DNA from: DASTPP01 sp035762175
GTDB lineage: Bacteria; Myxococcota_A; Polyangia; Polyangiales; Polyangiaceae
Direction: 5' to 3'
NCBI GenBank assembly: GCA_035762175.1
Contig: DASTPP010000395.1
Coordinates: 1 to 64,000, forward strand
Length of the DNA stretch: 64,000 nucleotides
A model generated the notes under the pieces. It was not told the origin of the DNA, searched no databases, and saw nothing but the letters and a program-made list of their open reading frames with translations. The position numbers and the translations under genes were made by a program. Position 1 is the stretch's first letter. Each line of letters starts with the position of its first letter. This document shows positions 8,361-17,322 of this stretch, one piece after another.

Positions 8361-9140
8361 GTGACCGCCGACGAGTGCCGAGACCATGAGGACATCGCGT
8401 GGCTCGCGGCGCGGTCGCGGGGCGAGGCGGCCGAGCACCCCGACCCGGCGCGCGCGGCGGCCTACGTGCGCCTCGAGCAAGCGCTGGCGGCGCTGCCCCT
8501 GCCCGCGTCGGGGCGGGCGTGGCAAGCCGAGGTGTTCGCGGCGATCGACGCGAGGGCGCGCGCGCGGCGCCTGGCCTTCTTCGTCGGTAGCTTCGCGGCG
8601 GCGGCGGCGCTGGTGGTCGCGGCCTGGTGGTGGCGGCCGCAGCCCGTCGAAGGGGCGTTCGCGCCGCTCGTCGTCGTGGCGCCCCGACCATCGGCGGGCG
8701 GGCCCTGTCGGGGCAACCAATCTACGCCGGGTCGCGCCGACGGCGGCGAACTGCCCCCGCCCGCGCCGGGCGAGGGGCGCCCTCCGGCCCCCGACGAGCT
8801 CCGCCCCGCGGGCGGCGGCGCGGCGCGCGCCTCGCTCGGAGACGTCCTGGCGATCGAGGCCTGGTTGAGCGGGCCGGGCGAGCTACGCGTCTACCGCGAC
8901 GGCGACGAGCTCGTGCTGCGCTGCCCGGGCGGCGACGGCTGCGCGGAGGCGCACGAGCGGCGGCGGCGCGTGCTGAAAGCCGGCGTGACCCTCCGGGCGC
9001 CCGGCCGCTACCGCGCGGTGCTCTTGGGCGGTGTGTCGCTGCCGTCGCCCCCGCCTTCGGAGCGCGAACAGGAGGGGCTGGGGGCCGCGGCGGGGGCCGG
9101 GGCGAAGGTCGTCGACAGTATTTTCGTCGACGTGCGCTGA
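8361..9140 (+). CDS. Orphan anti-sigma-like single-pass membrane protein, copy 2
   Basis: 259 residues from GTG 8361, with GGAG at 8350-8353 as ribosome-binding site; the frame opens further upstream at 8241 without support. It repeats the family layout: WLAARSRGEAAEHPDP and YVRLEQAL, membrane helix FFVGSFAAAAALVVAAWWW, a Pro/Ala-rich spacer, then GELRVYRDGDELVLRCPGGD and APGRYRAVLLGG. It is very close to copy 1 in the N-terminal 40 residues and so a recent duplicate, but lacks its own sigma gene upstream. It may have lost that gene or act on one of the neighbouring sigma factors. Function is inferred only. Confidence 0.78.
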   Translation: MTADECRDHEDIAWLAARSRGEAAEHPDPARAAAYVRLEQALAALPLPASGRAWQAEVFAAIDARARARRLAFFVGSFAAAAALVVAAWWWRPQPVEGAFAPLVVVAPRPSAGGPCRGNQSTPGRADGGELPPPAPGEGRPPAPDELRPAGGGAARASLGDVLAIEAWLSGPGELRVYRDGDELVLRCPGGDGCAEAHERRRRVLKAGVTLRAPGRYRAVLLGGVSLPSPPPSEREQEGLGAAAGAGAKVVDSIFVDVR

Positions 9141-9677
9141 GCGCTGAGCGCTGCGCGCCGCGGCGGGCCCCCGGGGGGGCGCTCGGGCCGGGGGTGGGCG
9201 ATCCGAAGGGCGCGCCGCCCGCGGACGCCCTTCGGCCGCCGCGGAAGCCGGCCTCCGTCGCGGAGCGGGGCCCGTGGCGACGGGGTGCGTAGCGGCCGAG
9301 CGATCGCCTCGCGCCGTGCGCGACGCCCCGGCGTCGGGCTCGGGCGAGGTGCGACGCGGCCGGGCGAGAAAAAACTCGTCGTGGAGCGCGGGGCCCGAGC
9401 GTCTTAGCAATGGCCGCAATGAGGTGAGTTTCGTGGAGCGGGCTCGCCTTGCCCTTCGGGCTCGAACGCCCTGGGGGCGGCAATTCGGAAGCCGCGCATG
9501 CACATCGGCCCCTGCCATCGCCCGAGCCCCTTCGCGTGCGCCCCCGGGGCGCCGCGTCGTGCGGGTTCGGCCTTTTGCGACGTTTTTCGAAGCACCTCCC
9601 CTGGGGCGGAAGGCGCCTCGCGCGTTGCCTGAGGGACGACGACGAGACGCCGCGCACCATCGCCCTTGGACCCCACC
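9141..9677. other. 537-bp gap upstream of the second sigma factor gene
   Basis: No supported gene. It is mostly GC-rich with a few AT-richer patches (9365-9430 and 9565-9595, with TTTTGCGACGTTTTTCGAAG), where a promoter for the sigma gene could lie. No clear -35/-10 pair was recognised. Confidence 0.5.
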
Positions 9678-10604
9678 ATGGTTGACGCTCCCGAGTCCGA
9701 TTCGCTGCCGAAGGGGCGCCGCCCCGTCCGAGAGGGCGAAGCCGCCGCGGGGCGGCCTGGCGCCGCGGGGGGCGGCCCCTCGAAGGTCGAGCCCGGCGGC
9801 CCCGCGGCGCGGGCGCCCCTGCCGCCCTGTCCGGCGAGCGCGCGCGAGGGGGCGGCGATTTCGGCGCCGGGGGGCTACCCCTTCCGGGGCGCCGGCGGGG
9901 CCGCGATGTCGAACGCGTCCCCGCCGGGGCGGGGCCGGCCTCCGGCCTCGGGGGGGGGCGAGCCCCCGGCCTCGGGCGGCTCGGAGCGCCGGGGCGGCCG
10001 CGACGAGCTACCCGGCCCCGGCAGGCGGCGCTCGCGCGACGAGGCCTACGCCGCCGAGGCCGCCGCCCGCGAGCTCATCGATCGCGGCGACCGCCGCGGC
10101 GCGATCGAGTGGCTCGCGAGCGCGTACGGCGACGAGCTCTACAGCCATTGTTACCGGCTGACGAAGAAGAACGACGCCCTGGCCAAAGACGCCCTGCAAG
10201 ACGCCTACGTCCGGGCGTACAAGAACGTCGCCAAGGTCCGGCCGGACGCGTGCCTGCGCACCTGGCTCCGCACGGTCGCCTACCACCGGGTCATCGACCT
10301 GCTGCGCGCCCCGGGCTCGCGCGCGGCGGCGGCCGCCGACGTCGTGCCGGACGATCTGCCCGCGAGCGCGTGCGACGCCGAGGCCTGGGCCGACTTGAAG
10401 CAGGCGTACGACACGCTCGAGGACGCCGTCGCGGAGCTGGCGCCCGAGGAGCAGTACTACCTCGCGTTGCGCTACGAAGAAGGCCTATCGTACGAGGAGA
10501 TGAGCGAGCTGTGCGGCAAGAAGGCCAATACCATTCAGGCCCGCGTCGCGCGGGCCTTGGTGAAGCTCCGGCACTATCTCGAAAAGAGGGGGGTGCGGCT
10601 TTGA
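9678..10604 (+). CDS. ECF-type RNA polymerase sigma factor, copy 2, with a low-complexity N-terminal extension
   Basis: Region 2 (YSHCYRLTKKNDALAKDALQ, DAYVRAYKNV, LRTWLRTVAYHRVIDLLR) and region 4 (GLSYEEMSELCGKKANTIQA, RVARALVKLR) closely match copy 1. From ATG 9678 there are about 118 residues of Pro/Gly/Ala-rich sequence before the sigma domain. Its codons keep the high GC3 of coding DNA, but translation could instead begin at ATG 9906. Nothing that looks like a separate domain is seen in the extension. The stop TGA overlaps the TTG start of the next gene (TTGA, 10601-10604), so the pair is probably translationally coupled. Confidence 0.87.
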   Translation: MVDAPESDSLPKGRRPVREGEAAAGRPGAAGGGPSKVEPGGPAARAPLPPCPASAREGAAISAPGGYPFRGAGGAAMSNASPPGRGRPPASGGGEPPASGGSERRGGRDELPGPGRRRSRDEAYAAEAAARELIDRGDRRGAIEWLASAYGDELYSHCYRLTKKNDALAKDALQDAYVRAYKNVAKVRPDACLRTWLRTVAYHRVIDLLRAPGSRAAAAADVVPDDLPASACDAEAWADLKQAYDTLEDAVAELAPEEQYYLALRYEEGLSYEEMSELCGKKANTIQARVARALVKLRHYLEKRGVRL

Positions 10605-11260
10605 CCCGCGCCGATTCGCCGGGCGCGCGCGACGAGGCGTGGCTGCGTTCGCGCGCGCGGGGCGAGGCCGGGGCGCACCCCGACCCGGGGCAGGCCGCCG
10701 GCTACGAGCGGCTCGAGCGGGCGCTCGGCGAGCTGCCGCGGCACGACGCGCCCGCGTCCTTTCGCGCCGACCTGTCGAGGGCCCTCGACCGCGAAGTCCG
10801 CGCGCCGGGGCGGCGCTGGCTGTACTCGGCCGTGCCGCTGGCGGCGGCCGCGCTCGCCTTGCTCGTCTGGGGCGGCGTGGGCGCCCCGCCCGACGAGCCG
10901 CCCACGCTCGCGCACGAGATCGTCTCGGGCGGGGTCGTCCGCGGCGACTTCGCCGCGCGCGGCGACCTCCTGCGCGTGCGGGCCCGGCTGAGCGGCGAGG
11001 GCGAGCTGCGCGTCTACCGCGACGGCAGCGAGATCGTGCTGCGTTGCCGCGGCGCCGGCGAAACCTGTCGCGAAGGGCGCGACGGGGGGCAGCGCTCGCT
11101 GCGCGGCGAGCTAGAGCTGTCGGCCCCGGGGCGGTATGACGTGGTCCTCTTGAGCGGCAAGTCGGCGCCGAGGCCGGCCGGGCGGCTCGAAGACGACTTG
11201 CGGGCGGCCCGGGCGGCGGGGGCGAAGATCTTCCAAGAGCCGCCCGTCACCGTTCACTGA
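10601..11260 (+). CDS. Putative anti-sigma-like single-pass membrane protein, copy 3
   Basis: 219 residues, starting with TTG that overlaps the stop of the sigma gene. It keeps the family landmarks in shorter form: EAWLRSRARGEAGAHPDP, YERLERALGELP, membrane helix WLYSAVPLAAAALALLVWGG, GELRVYRDGSEIVLRC with two further Cys, and APGRYDVVLLSGKSAP. There is no classical zinc-binding anti-sigma motif. Direct coupling with the sigma gene is the best evidence that this family regulates ECF sigma activity at the membrane. Confidence 0.8.
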   Translation: MTRADSPGARDEAWLRSRARGEAGAHPDPGQAAGYERLERALGELPRHDAPASFRADLSRALDREVRAPGRRWLYSAVPLAAAALALLVWGGVGAPPDEPPTLAHEIVSGGVVRGDFAARGDLLRVRARLSGEGELRVYRDGSEIVLRCRGAGETCREGRDGGQRSLRGELELSAPGRYDVVLLSGKSAPRPAGRLEDDLRAARAAGAKIFQEPPVTVH

Positions 11261-11696
11261 GCGGGGCCGGCGCGCGCCCCCGCGGCCCGGCTCGGGCCGG
11301 CGCGCGCGTCGGGGGTGCGCCGCCGTTTTGAATTTGTCTGAGCAATTTTGAAAATTAGTTGTCGCGTCGTTCGCGCCGGCTCGGTGAAACTCCGCGGCGG
11401 GCGCAGCCCGAAATACCTGTCGTCGCGCCCCGGCCCGCGGCGTCTCGTCGAGGCTCGAGGCCGCGGCGGTGGCGGCGTGAGACGCGGTTCGGCGCCGGAC
11501 GCCCCGTCGCTCCGCGCACCCTCGGGGGCGTCGCATGATGCGGGCGCGGGGGCGGGCGCCACGCTCGAGGGGCGATGGCCAACGACGGGCCTTGGGGGCG
11601 GGCCCCGAGGCCTGGCGCCGCGGGCTGGCCCGAACGTCGGGGCCTTCTTGCGAAGCGCCCTTGCCTCGCGGGCGCCTCGGGCGCCAAGGTGTGCCC
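11261..11696. other. 436-bp gap with an AT-rich island
   Basis: No supported gene. Bases 11325-11365 are unusually AT-rich for this genome (TTTTGAATTTGTCTGAGC followed by AATTTTGAAAATTAG). The island is a candidate promoter or protein-binding region, but lies over 300 bp from the GNAT start. The rest is featureless GC-rich sequence. Confidence 0.45.
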
Positions 11697-12125
11697 ATGC
11701 ACCTTGCCGACCTCGCCGTCGACGACCCCCGCTGGGCCGAGGCCCTGCCCGTTCTGCGCGAGCTGCGCCCGCACCTGACCCCCGAGCTCTTTCGGCAAAT
11801 CTACGAAGAGGGCCACCCGCAGGGGCTGCGCTTCATCGCCGCCTTCGACGGGGCGGGGCGCTGCCTCGGGGTGGCGGGCTTTCGCGTGGTGGCGACGACG
11901 TTCTCGGTGCGCAAGCTCTACGTCGACGATCTGGTGACGACCGAGGCGGCGCGGTCGAAGGGCGTGGGGGCGGCGCTGCTGGGCGAGGTCGAGCGGCGGG
12001 CGAGGGCGGCCGGGTGCTCGGAGCTCGATCTCGATTCGGGCGTGCAGCGGCACGACGCGCACCGGTTTTACATGCGCGAGCGCATGCTCATCTCGTCGTA
12101 CCACTTTCGCAAGTCGCTGCGCTGA
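11697..12125 (+). CDS. GNAT family N-acetyltransferase
   Basis: 142 residues with the GNAT core: strand VAGFRVV, then LYVDDLVTTEAARSKGVGAA, in which RSKGVGAALL is the acetyl-CoA pyrophosphate loop (motif A, Q/RxxGxG/A). HDAHRFYMRERM forms the C-terminal helix that carries a Tyr. ATG 11697 follows AAGG at a 7-bp spacing; GTG 11691 is also in frame. The acceptor substrate is unknown. It is a single-domain cytoplasmic enzyme standing alone. Confidence 0.87.
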   Translation: MHLADLAVDDPRWAEALPVLRELRPHLTPELFRQIYEEGHPQGLRFIAAFDGAGRCLGVAGFRVVATTFSVRKLYVDDLVTTEAARSKGVGAALLGEVERRARAAGCSELDLDSGVQRHDAHRFYMRERMLISSYHFRKSLR

Positions 12126-12164
12126 GCGGGGCCCGAGGCGCCGGGGGCACCGCGGCCTGCGCCG

Positions 12165-12278
12165 GGCTCCGGCGTCGACGGGCGAGGGCTCCGTGCGGGC
12201 GGGGCTTCAGCGTCGAAGGGTGAGGGGGCCGCCTGCGCGGGGCTCCGGCGTCGGAGGGCGAGGGCGCCGTTCGGGCGG
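12165..12278. repeat. Three tandem 38-bp repeats between convergent genes
   Basis: Units 12165-12202, 12203-12240 and 12241-12278 each begin GGCTCCGGCGTCG or a close variant and end with GCGG. They are equal in length but imperfect in sequence. The block ends three bases before the stop codon of the AsmA-like gene and fills most of the gap after the GNAT gene. Confidence 0.75.
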
Positions 12279-12281
12279 GGC

Positions 12282-13625
12282 TCAGAGCTTGAGCGCGCAG
12301 TTGCCGCTGACGACGGGGGTGACGCGCGCGCGGTCGATGTCCTTGGTGTCGATCTCGACGCGGGCGTTGACGGCGAGCGAGCCTTGCACGGTGGCGCTGA
12401 CGACGTCGCCGAAGAGGTCGCCGAGAAAGTCGCCGAGGTTGGCGGTGGCGGCCGAGCGGGCGAGGGCGGCGCAGGGCACGCGCCCGGCGAGGTCGAGCTT
12501 GGCCTTGGCGCCGCCCTCGTAGCGCTCGGCCGTGCCGCCGCCGCGCAGGGCGAGGGCGCCGGCCTTGAGCGTGGTGTCGGTGAGCGCGGCCGAGCGGCGG
12601 TCGTCGGAGAGGCGGAAGGCGGTGGCGAGCTGGGTCGACTTGCCGTAGACGATGCCTTGCAGCTCGCGGGGGCGGGGGGGCACGTAGCCGTGCAGGGTCA
12701 GGTCGGCCTTGCCCTCGATGGCGTCGCGTTCGGGGCCGGGCGTCAGGGTGAGATCGACGGCGGCTTCGGCCGAGACGTCGGGCTCGTTGAGGCGCATCGC
12801 GAGCAGGTTGCCGAGCGAGGGCAGGGGGGTGGGCACGACGCGCAGGCGGGCGCGGAGGGGCGGGCCGGGCCGCACTTCGAGGCGCATCGGGGCGCGGTTC
12901 GGGTCGCGGTTGCCGAGGCCGGCGACGAGCTCGTCGCGGTCGGCCCACCAGGCGAGCGAGAGCTCGCCGGCGGGCGTGCCGAAGAGCGTCGCGCTCGGGG
13001 CGTAGAAGGTGCCGGCGCTCGCGTCGGCCTGGGCTTGCCCGCCCTTCGCCTCGAGCCAGGGCGCTTCGTCGGGCGATTGCCGCCAGGCGAGGGCGATGCC
13101 ATCGGCGGAGACGGGGGGGCGCGCCGAGGCCGGGTAGCGCTTCGACCAGGCGTCGAGTTCGGCGCTCAGGCGGGCGAGGGGGCCCTCGAGTTCGAGCGAC
13201 GCCGAGCGCGTGGTGACGCGGGTCGGATCGAGGCGGTCGAGGTCGACGGTGACGCGGTCGGCGCGGCCCTTCACGCCCGCGACGCCGACGGGCGAGAGGG
13301 TGACGTCGCGCAGGCGCGCCCAGCCCCAGCCGAGGTCGACGGCCCCGACGTGCAGGACGACGCCCCGCTCGAGGGCGCGCTCTTCGGCGAGGCGCTTGGC
13401 GACGACGGGCAGGCGCAGGTAGGCGGCGACGCCGCCGCCGAGCAGCAGAAAGGCGAGGCCGACGAGGACGTAGGTCAGCGCCCGGCGGCGCGGCCGCGGG
13501 GGCGGGGGCGCGTCGAAGGGCGCCATGGGCTCGGTGCGGGCCGCGCCGTGGGGGGCCATGGGCTCGGTGCGGGCGGCCTCGTGGGGGGCCATGGGCTCGG
13601 TGCGGGACACGTTGCGAGAGAGCAT
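12282..13625 (-). CDS. AsmA-like membrane-anchored periplasmic protein
   Basis: 447 residues. An N-terminal 40-residue segment consists of an 11-residue repeat (RTEPMAPHxAA). One membrane helix follows (about 49-70, LTYVLVGLAFLLLGGGVAAY), then a long beta-rich domain with DRVTVDLDRLDP and ASLELEGPLARLSAELD patterns as in AsmA/DUF748-like proteins, which act at the inner membrane in outer-membrane lipid or protein homeostasis. The family assignment rests on fold-like patterns, not on a diagnostic motif. It is third in a leftward cluster, 60 bp after yhaN, so it may share its transcript. Confidence 0.65.
   Translation of the reverse strand: MLSRNVSRTEPMAPHEAARTEPMAPHGAARTEPMAPFDAPPPPRPRRRALTYVLVGLAFLLLGGGVAAYLRLPVVAKRLAEERALERGVVLHVGAVDLGWGWARLRDVTLSPVGVAGVKGRADRVTVDLDRLDPTRVTTRSASLELEGPLARLSAELDAWSKRYPASARPPVSADGIALAWRQSPDEAPWLEAKGGQAQADASAGTFYAPSATLFGTPAGELSLAWWADRDELVAGLGNRDPNRAPMRLEVRPGPPLRARLRVVPTPLPSLGNLLAMRLNEPDVSAEAAVDLTLTPGPERDAIEGKADLTLHGYVPPRPRELQGIVYGKSTQLATAFRLSDDRRSAALTDTTLKAGALALRGGGTAERYEGGAKAKLDLAGRVPCAALARSAATANLGDFLGDLFGDVVSATVQGSLAVNARVEIDTKDIDRARVTPVVSGNCALKL
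13522..13615. repeat. 33-bp coding tandem repeat
   Basis: Nearly identical 33-bp units start at 13522, 13555 and 13588 (GCCATGGGCTCGGTGCGGG) and encode the N-terminal 11-residue repeats of the AsmA-like protein. Each contains a Met codon in the gene frame, so several in-frame starts are available. Confidence 0.8.
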
Positions 13626-13685
13626 GCGGCACGCGCCGGCGGCGGTCCAACCGGGGGTCCGGGCGCGCGCCCGGCGGCGCGGCGC

Positions 13686-16600
13686 TCAGCCGGCGTCGGG
13701 GCCCCGCGGGTGATCGCCCTCGTCGCCGAGGTCGGCGGGGGGGCGCGCGGGCTCGGGGCGGCGGCGGGCGCGGTCGAGCCAGTGCGTGGCGAGCAGCTCG
13801 GGCGGCACGACGCGCTCGGCGATGTCGACGAGGCGGCGGTGGTGCGTGAAGAACAGCACCTGGGTGCGGGCGGCGAGATCGGCGAGGGCCTCGAGCGAGG
13901 CGGCGGCGCGCTCGTCGTCGACGTGCACGAGGATGTCGTCGACGGCGAGGGGCAGCGGGCCCTGCCGCTCGACGTGGCCCTCGATGCTGGCGAGGCGCAG
14001 CGAGAGGTAGAGCTGGTCGCGCGTGCCGTCGCTGAGGGCGTCGACGGCCACCTCGGCGCCCCCCTCGCGCAGGCAGCGCAGGACGGGCTCGTCGCGCTCG
14101 TCGGCGTCGGCGCGCAGGCCCCGGTAGGCCCCCAGGGTCAGGCGGCGGAAGAGCTCGCTGGCGCGGCGGAGCACGGGGCCCTGGTTGCGCTCGCGGTGGC
14201 GCTCGATCTCTTGGCGCAAGAAGAGCGCGGCGAGGGCGTGGGTGACGTACTCGTCGCTCAGCGTCTGGATCTGCGCGAGCGACTCTTGCGCCTCGGCGGC
14301 GGCCTCGGCGGCGGCGGCCTGGCCGTCCATCGAGCGCAGGCGCTCGCGCAGCCGGCCGACGAGCTGGTCGAGCTCGGCGCGCCGGTCGCCCCCGCGCTCG
14401 AGCTCGGCGTCGAGGCGCGCGAGCTCGGCCCGCAGCGAGGGCCCGTCGGCGCCGGCGGCTTCGGCCTCGAGGGCCTCGATGGGCGACCCCTCGCCGAGCT
14501 CGCGCAGGCGCGCCTCGAGCTCGGCGAGGGCCGCGTCGAGCTCGCGCGCGCGCGCCGATCGCTTCTCGGCCGCCTCGAGGCCGGCCTCGTCGTCGCACCC
14601 GGCCGCCCGCATCAGCGCTTCGAGGCCGAGCGCCGCGATCGCGCGCGAGGCGCGGCACTCGTCGAGCTGGGCGAGCAGCCCGTCGCGGCGCTCGGCGAGG
14701 GCGCGGCGCCGGGCGCGGTCTTCGCAGGCCTTCCGGTAGCGGCGGGCGAGGGCCTCGGCGGCCTCGGCCGGGGGCAGGGGGGCGAGGTCGAGGGCGGCCG
14801 CGGCGACGAGCGAGGCGGCGTCGCGCTCGAAGGCCTCGACCTCGGCCCCGAGCTCGCGCCGCCGGGCGCCCTGCGCGCGCAGCTCTTCGAGCCGGGCGGC
14901 GAGCGCGTTGCGGGCGTCGAGCGCGAGGGCGGCCTCGTCGGTCGTGGCGTCGGGGCCGAGGCCGAGGCTCGTCACGGCCGCCGCCCACGCCTCGTGCCAG
15001 CGGGCGAGCTCGCCCTCGAGCGCCGAGCCTTCGCGCTCGAGCTCGAGCACCTCGGCCGAGAGGGCGTGGACGTTCTGGGCGAGCTCGAGCCGCTCGCGGG
15101 CGAGGGCTTCGAGCCGCGCGAGCGCCGCCTCGGCGTGGTCGAGCAGCGGCGCGAGGCCCCCCCGCTCGGCCGGGGCCTCGGCGCCGAGCAGGCCGAGCGC
15201 CTCGGCGAGATCGCGCTGCAGATCGCGCCGCTGCGCGAGCAGGGCGGCGTGCGTCGCCTGCGCCTGCTCGAGCTGGCGCGTCAGGTCGGCGACGCGCTGG
15301 TGGCGCCCGAGCCAGGCGCGCATCTCGGTCGGGCCGAGGGGCGAGGCGACGCCGGCCGGCTCCCAGAGGGCGCGCCAGCGGGCCTGGCAGGCCTCGAACT
15401 TGGCGGCGAGCGCCTTGCGCCGGCGGACGGACTCGGCGCGGCGCTGGGCGACCTGCTCGCGCTGCGCGCCCAGGGCGGCGAGCTCGGCGACGCGGTCGGC
15501 CTCGCGGCGCAGCCGGTCGCCGGTCTCGTCGGCCCGGCGCAGGTCGGCCTCGAAGGCGTCGGCGAGCTCGAGGTCGCCCGGGCCCGCGGGCGGGGCGGCC
15601 GCGGGGGGCGCGAGGGACGGCCGGGCCGGGGTGGGGGCTGAAGACGCGGGCCCGAGCAGGCGCCGCCGCAGCGCCTGCCAGCCCGCGTCGCGCGCCCGCC
15701 GCGCCTCGCCGAGGTCGGCCTCGCTCGGCACGGGCGAGCCGGCCTCGAGCGCGCCGCGGCGGGCGTCGAGCTCGCCGAGCTTGTCGCCCAGCTCTTCGAG
15801 CTGCGCGTCGAGCCGGTCGCGCTCTTGCTGGAACTTGTGCCACTCGCGCTCGGCGCGCTCGCAGCTCTCGGCCGGCGGCAGCGGCAGCGCGGCGAGATCT
15901 TCGGCGGGGGCCGAGACGAGCCCGAGCGCGTTCGCCTGGCGCTGCAGGTCGCCCTCGAGGCGGGCGAGCTCGCCCTCGTGCGCGTGCAGGCGCCCGTCGA
16001 GGTCGCCGGCCCGGCGCGCCCGCTCGACCGAGCGGCGCAGGCCCTCGCCCTCGCGAGCCGGGGGCAGATCGCCGAGGCGCTGCGCCTCGAGGTCGAGCCG
16101 GGCGCGCTTCGCCTCGAGCGACCGCGCGCCGTCGCGCCGCCGCGCCTCGAGCCGCGCCCGCTCTTCGCCGAGGGCCCGCAGGCGGGCCTGGGAGGCGGGG
16201 CCGGGGGCGGGCGCGCGCTCGAGCGCCTCGAGCGCGAGCCCGAGCGAGCGGGCGAGCGCGCGCGCGCCCTCGTCGAGCGCCGAGGCCTCGGCCGCGAGCC
16301 GCGGCAGCTCGCCCTTCGCCCGCCGGTAGGCGCCGAGCCGCCCCTGCAGATCTTCGACGAGCTCGCCCCGCGAAAGCAGGGGGCCGGGCGGCGCGAGCTC
16401 TTCGAGCTGGCGCTCGATCTCGCCGAGGGCGCGCGCGAGCGAGTCGTGGCGCGCGGCCGCCTCGCGCGCGGTCTGCTGCGCGCGCCGGCGCTCGTCGGCC
16501 GCGCCCTCGGCCAGGAGCGGGCCGGGGCCCAGCGCGGCGCGCTCGCGGCCGAGCTCGGCGCGGCGCGAGAGCAGCGGCAACGCGGTGGCCAGGCGGCGCG

Positions 16601-17306
16601 TGCGGTCGCGCCGGGCGCTGAGCGCGCGGAAGGCGGCGTCGGCCTCGTCGCGCTCGGCGAGGGCGCGCCCGAGCGCGTCGGCGCTCTCGTGCCACTCGGC
16701 CGGCCGCAGCGAGCGCTCGAGCACGAGCTTCTTCGCGTCGGCGTAGGCGCGCAGCGCGCGCGGCAGCGCCTGGTTCTTGCCTTGGGGCACGAAGATGGTC
16801 GCGGCGCGCTGCTCGAGCTTGCGCAGGACGCCCAGCACGCCCGCGCCGAGCCCGGCGCCGTAGAGGCTCTCGCCCACCTTGCCCTCGGCCCGCAGGAGCT
16901 CGTCGCCGCCGCGGCGCAGGCCCGCGTGGTCGAGGCCGAACATGGCCTCGAAGGCCTCGCGGCCGAGGCCCCCGAGGGCCGCGCGCACGACGGCCTCGTC
17001 GACCGGGCGCCCCTCGGCGTCGGCCAGCGTCGAGACCCGGCCCTTGCGCCGCACGAGGTGCAGGCACTCGCCCGAGGGCAGCGCGAGCCGGGCGCCGACG
17101 CGCAGGTCGGACATCTTGTGCGTGTGCGCGTCGGGCGTCGTCTCGGGGATGCCGAAGAGGAAGCCCACGATGGCCCGCAGCGTCGTGCTCTTGCCCGCCT
17201 CGTTCGGGCCGTAGAGCACGTGCAGCCCCGGCGAGGGCTCTCCGAGCTCGAGGCGCAGGTCCGAGAAGGGCCCGAAGCGCACGAGGTCGAGCGACTGAAA
17301 GCGCAT
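13686..17306 (-). CDS. YhaN-like SMC-type AAA ATPase (DNA repair)
   Basis: 1206 residues. The N-terminal ATPase half has Walker A GPNEAGKST (33-41) and the GRVSTLAD / FVPQGKNQALP landmarks of YhaN proteins. A very long coiled coil rich in Glu/Arg/Ala heptads fills roughly 190-1020. The C-terminal ATPase half has the Walker B strand LPLAVDDILVHVDD and the H-loop FFTHH. Such proteins pair with a YhaO-type nuclease in an SbcCD/Rad50-Mre11-like complex acting on DNA ends. Its start lies 16 bp after the yhaO-like gene on the same strand, as expected for the complex. The start MRFQSLDLVRFGPF is typical of the family. Confidence 0.93.
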   Translation of the reverse strand: MRFQSLDLVRFGPFSDLRLELGEPSPGLHVLYGPNEAGKSTTLRAIVGFLFGIPETTPDAHTHKMSDLRVGARLALPSGECLHLVRRKGRVSTLADAEGRPVDEAVVRAALGGLGREAFEAMFGLDHAGLRRGGDELLRAEGKVGESLYGAGLGAGVLGVLRKLEQRAATIFVPQGKNQALPRALRAYADAKKLVLERSLRPAEWHESADALGRALAERDEADAAFRALSARRDRTRRLATALPLLSRRAELGRERAALGPGPLLAEGAADERRRAQQTAREAAARHDSLARALGEIERQLEELAPPGPLLSRGELVEDLQGRLGAYRRAKGELPRLAAEASALDEGARALARSLGLALEALERAPAPGPASQARLRALGEERARLEARRRDGARSLEAKRARLDLEAQRLGDLPPAREGEGLRRSVERARRAGDLDGRLHAHEGELARLEGDLQRQANALGLVSAPAEDLAALPLPPAESCERAEREWHKFQQERDRLDAQLEELGDKLGELDARRGALEAGSPVPSEADLGEARRARDAGWQALRRRLLGPASSAPTPARPSLAPPAAAPPAGPGDLELADAFEADLRRADETGDRLRREADRVAELAALGAQREQVAQRRAESVRRRKALAAKFEACQARWRALWEPAGVASPLGPTEMRAWLGRHQRVADLTRQLEQAQATHAALLAQRRDLQRDLAEALGLLGAEAPAERGGLAPLLDHAEAALARLEALARERLELAQNVHALSAEVLELEREGSALEGELARWHEAWAAAVTSLGLGPDATTDEAALALDARNALAARLEELRAQGARRRELGAEVEAFERDAASLVAAAALDLAPLPPAEAAEALARRYRKACEDRARRRALAERRDGLLAQLDECRASRAIAALGLEALMRAAGCDDEAGLEAAEKRSARARELDAALAELEARLRELGEGSPIEALEAEAAGADGPSLRAELARLDAELERGGDRRAELDQLVGRLRERLRSMDGQAAAAEAAAEAQESLAQIQTLSDEYVTHALAALFLRQEIERHRERNQGPVLRRASELFRRLTLGAYRGLRADADERDEPVLRCLREGGAEVAVDALSDGTRDQLYLSLRLASIEGHVERQGPLPLAVDDILVHVDDERAAASLEALADLAARTQVLFFTHHRRLVDIAERVVPPELLATHWLDRARRRPEPARPPADLGDEGDHPRGPDAG

Positions 17307-17322
17307 CGCGAAGGGCCCCGCC

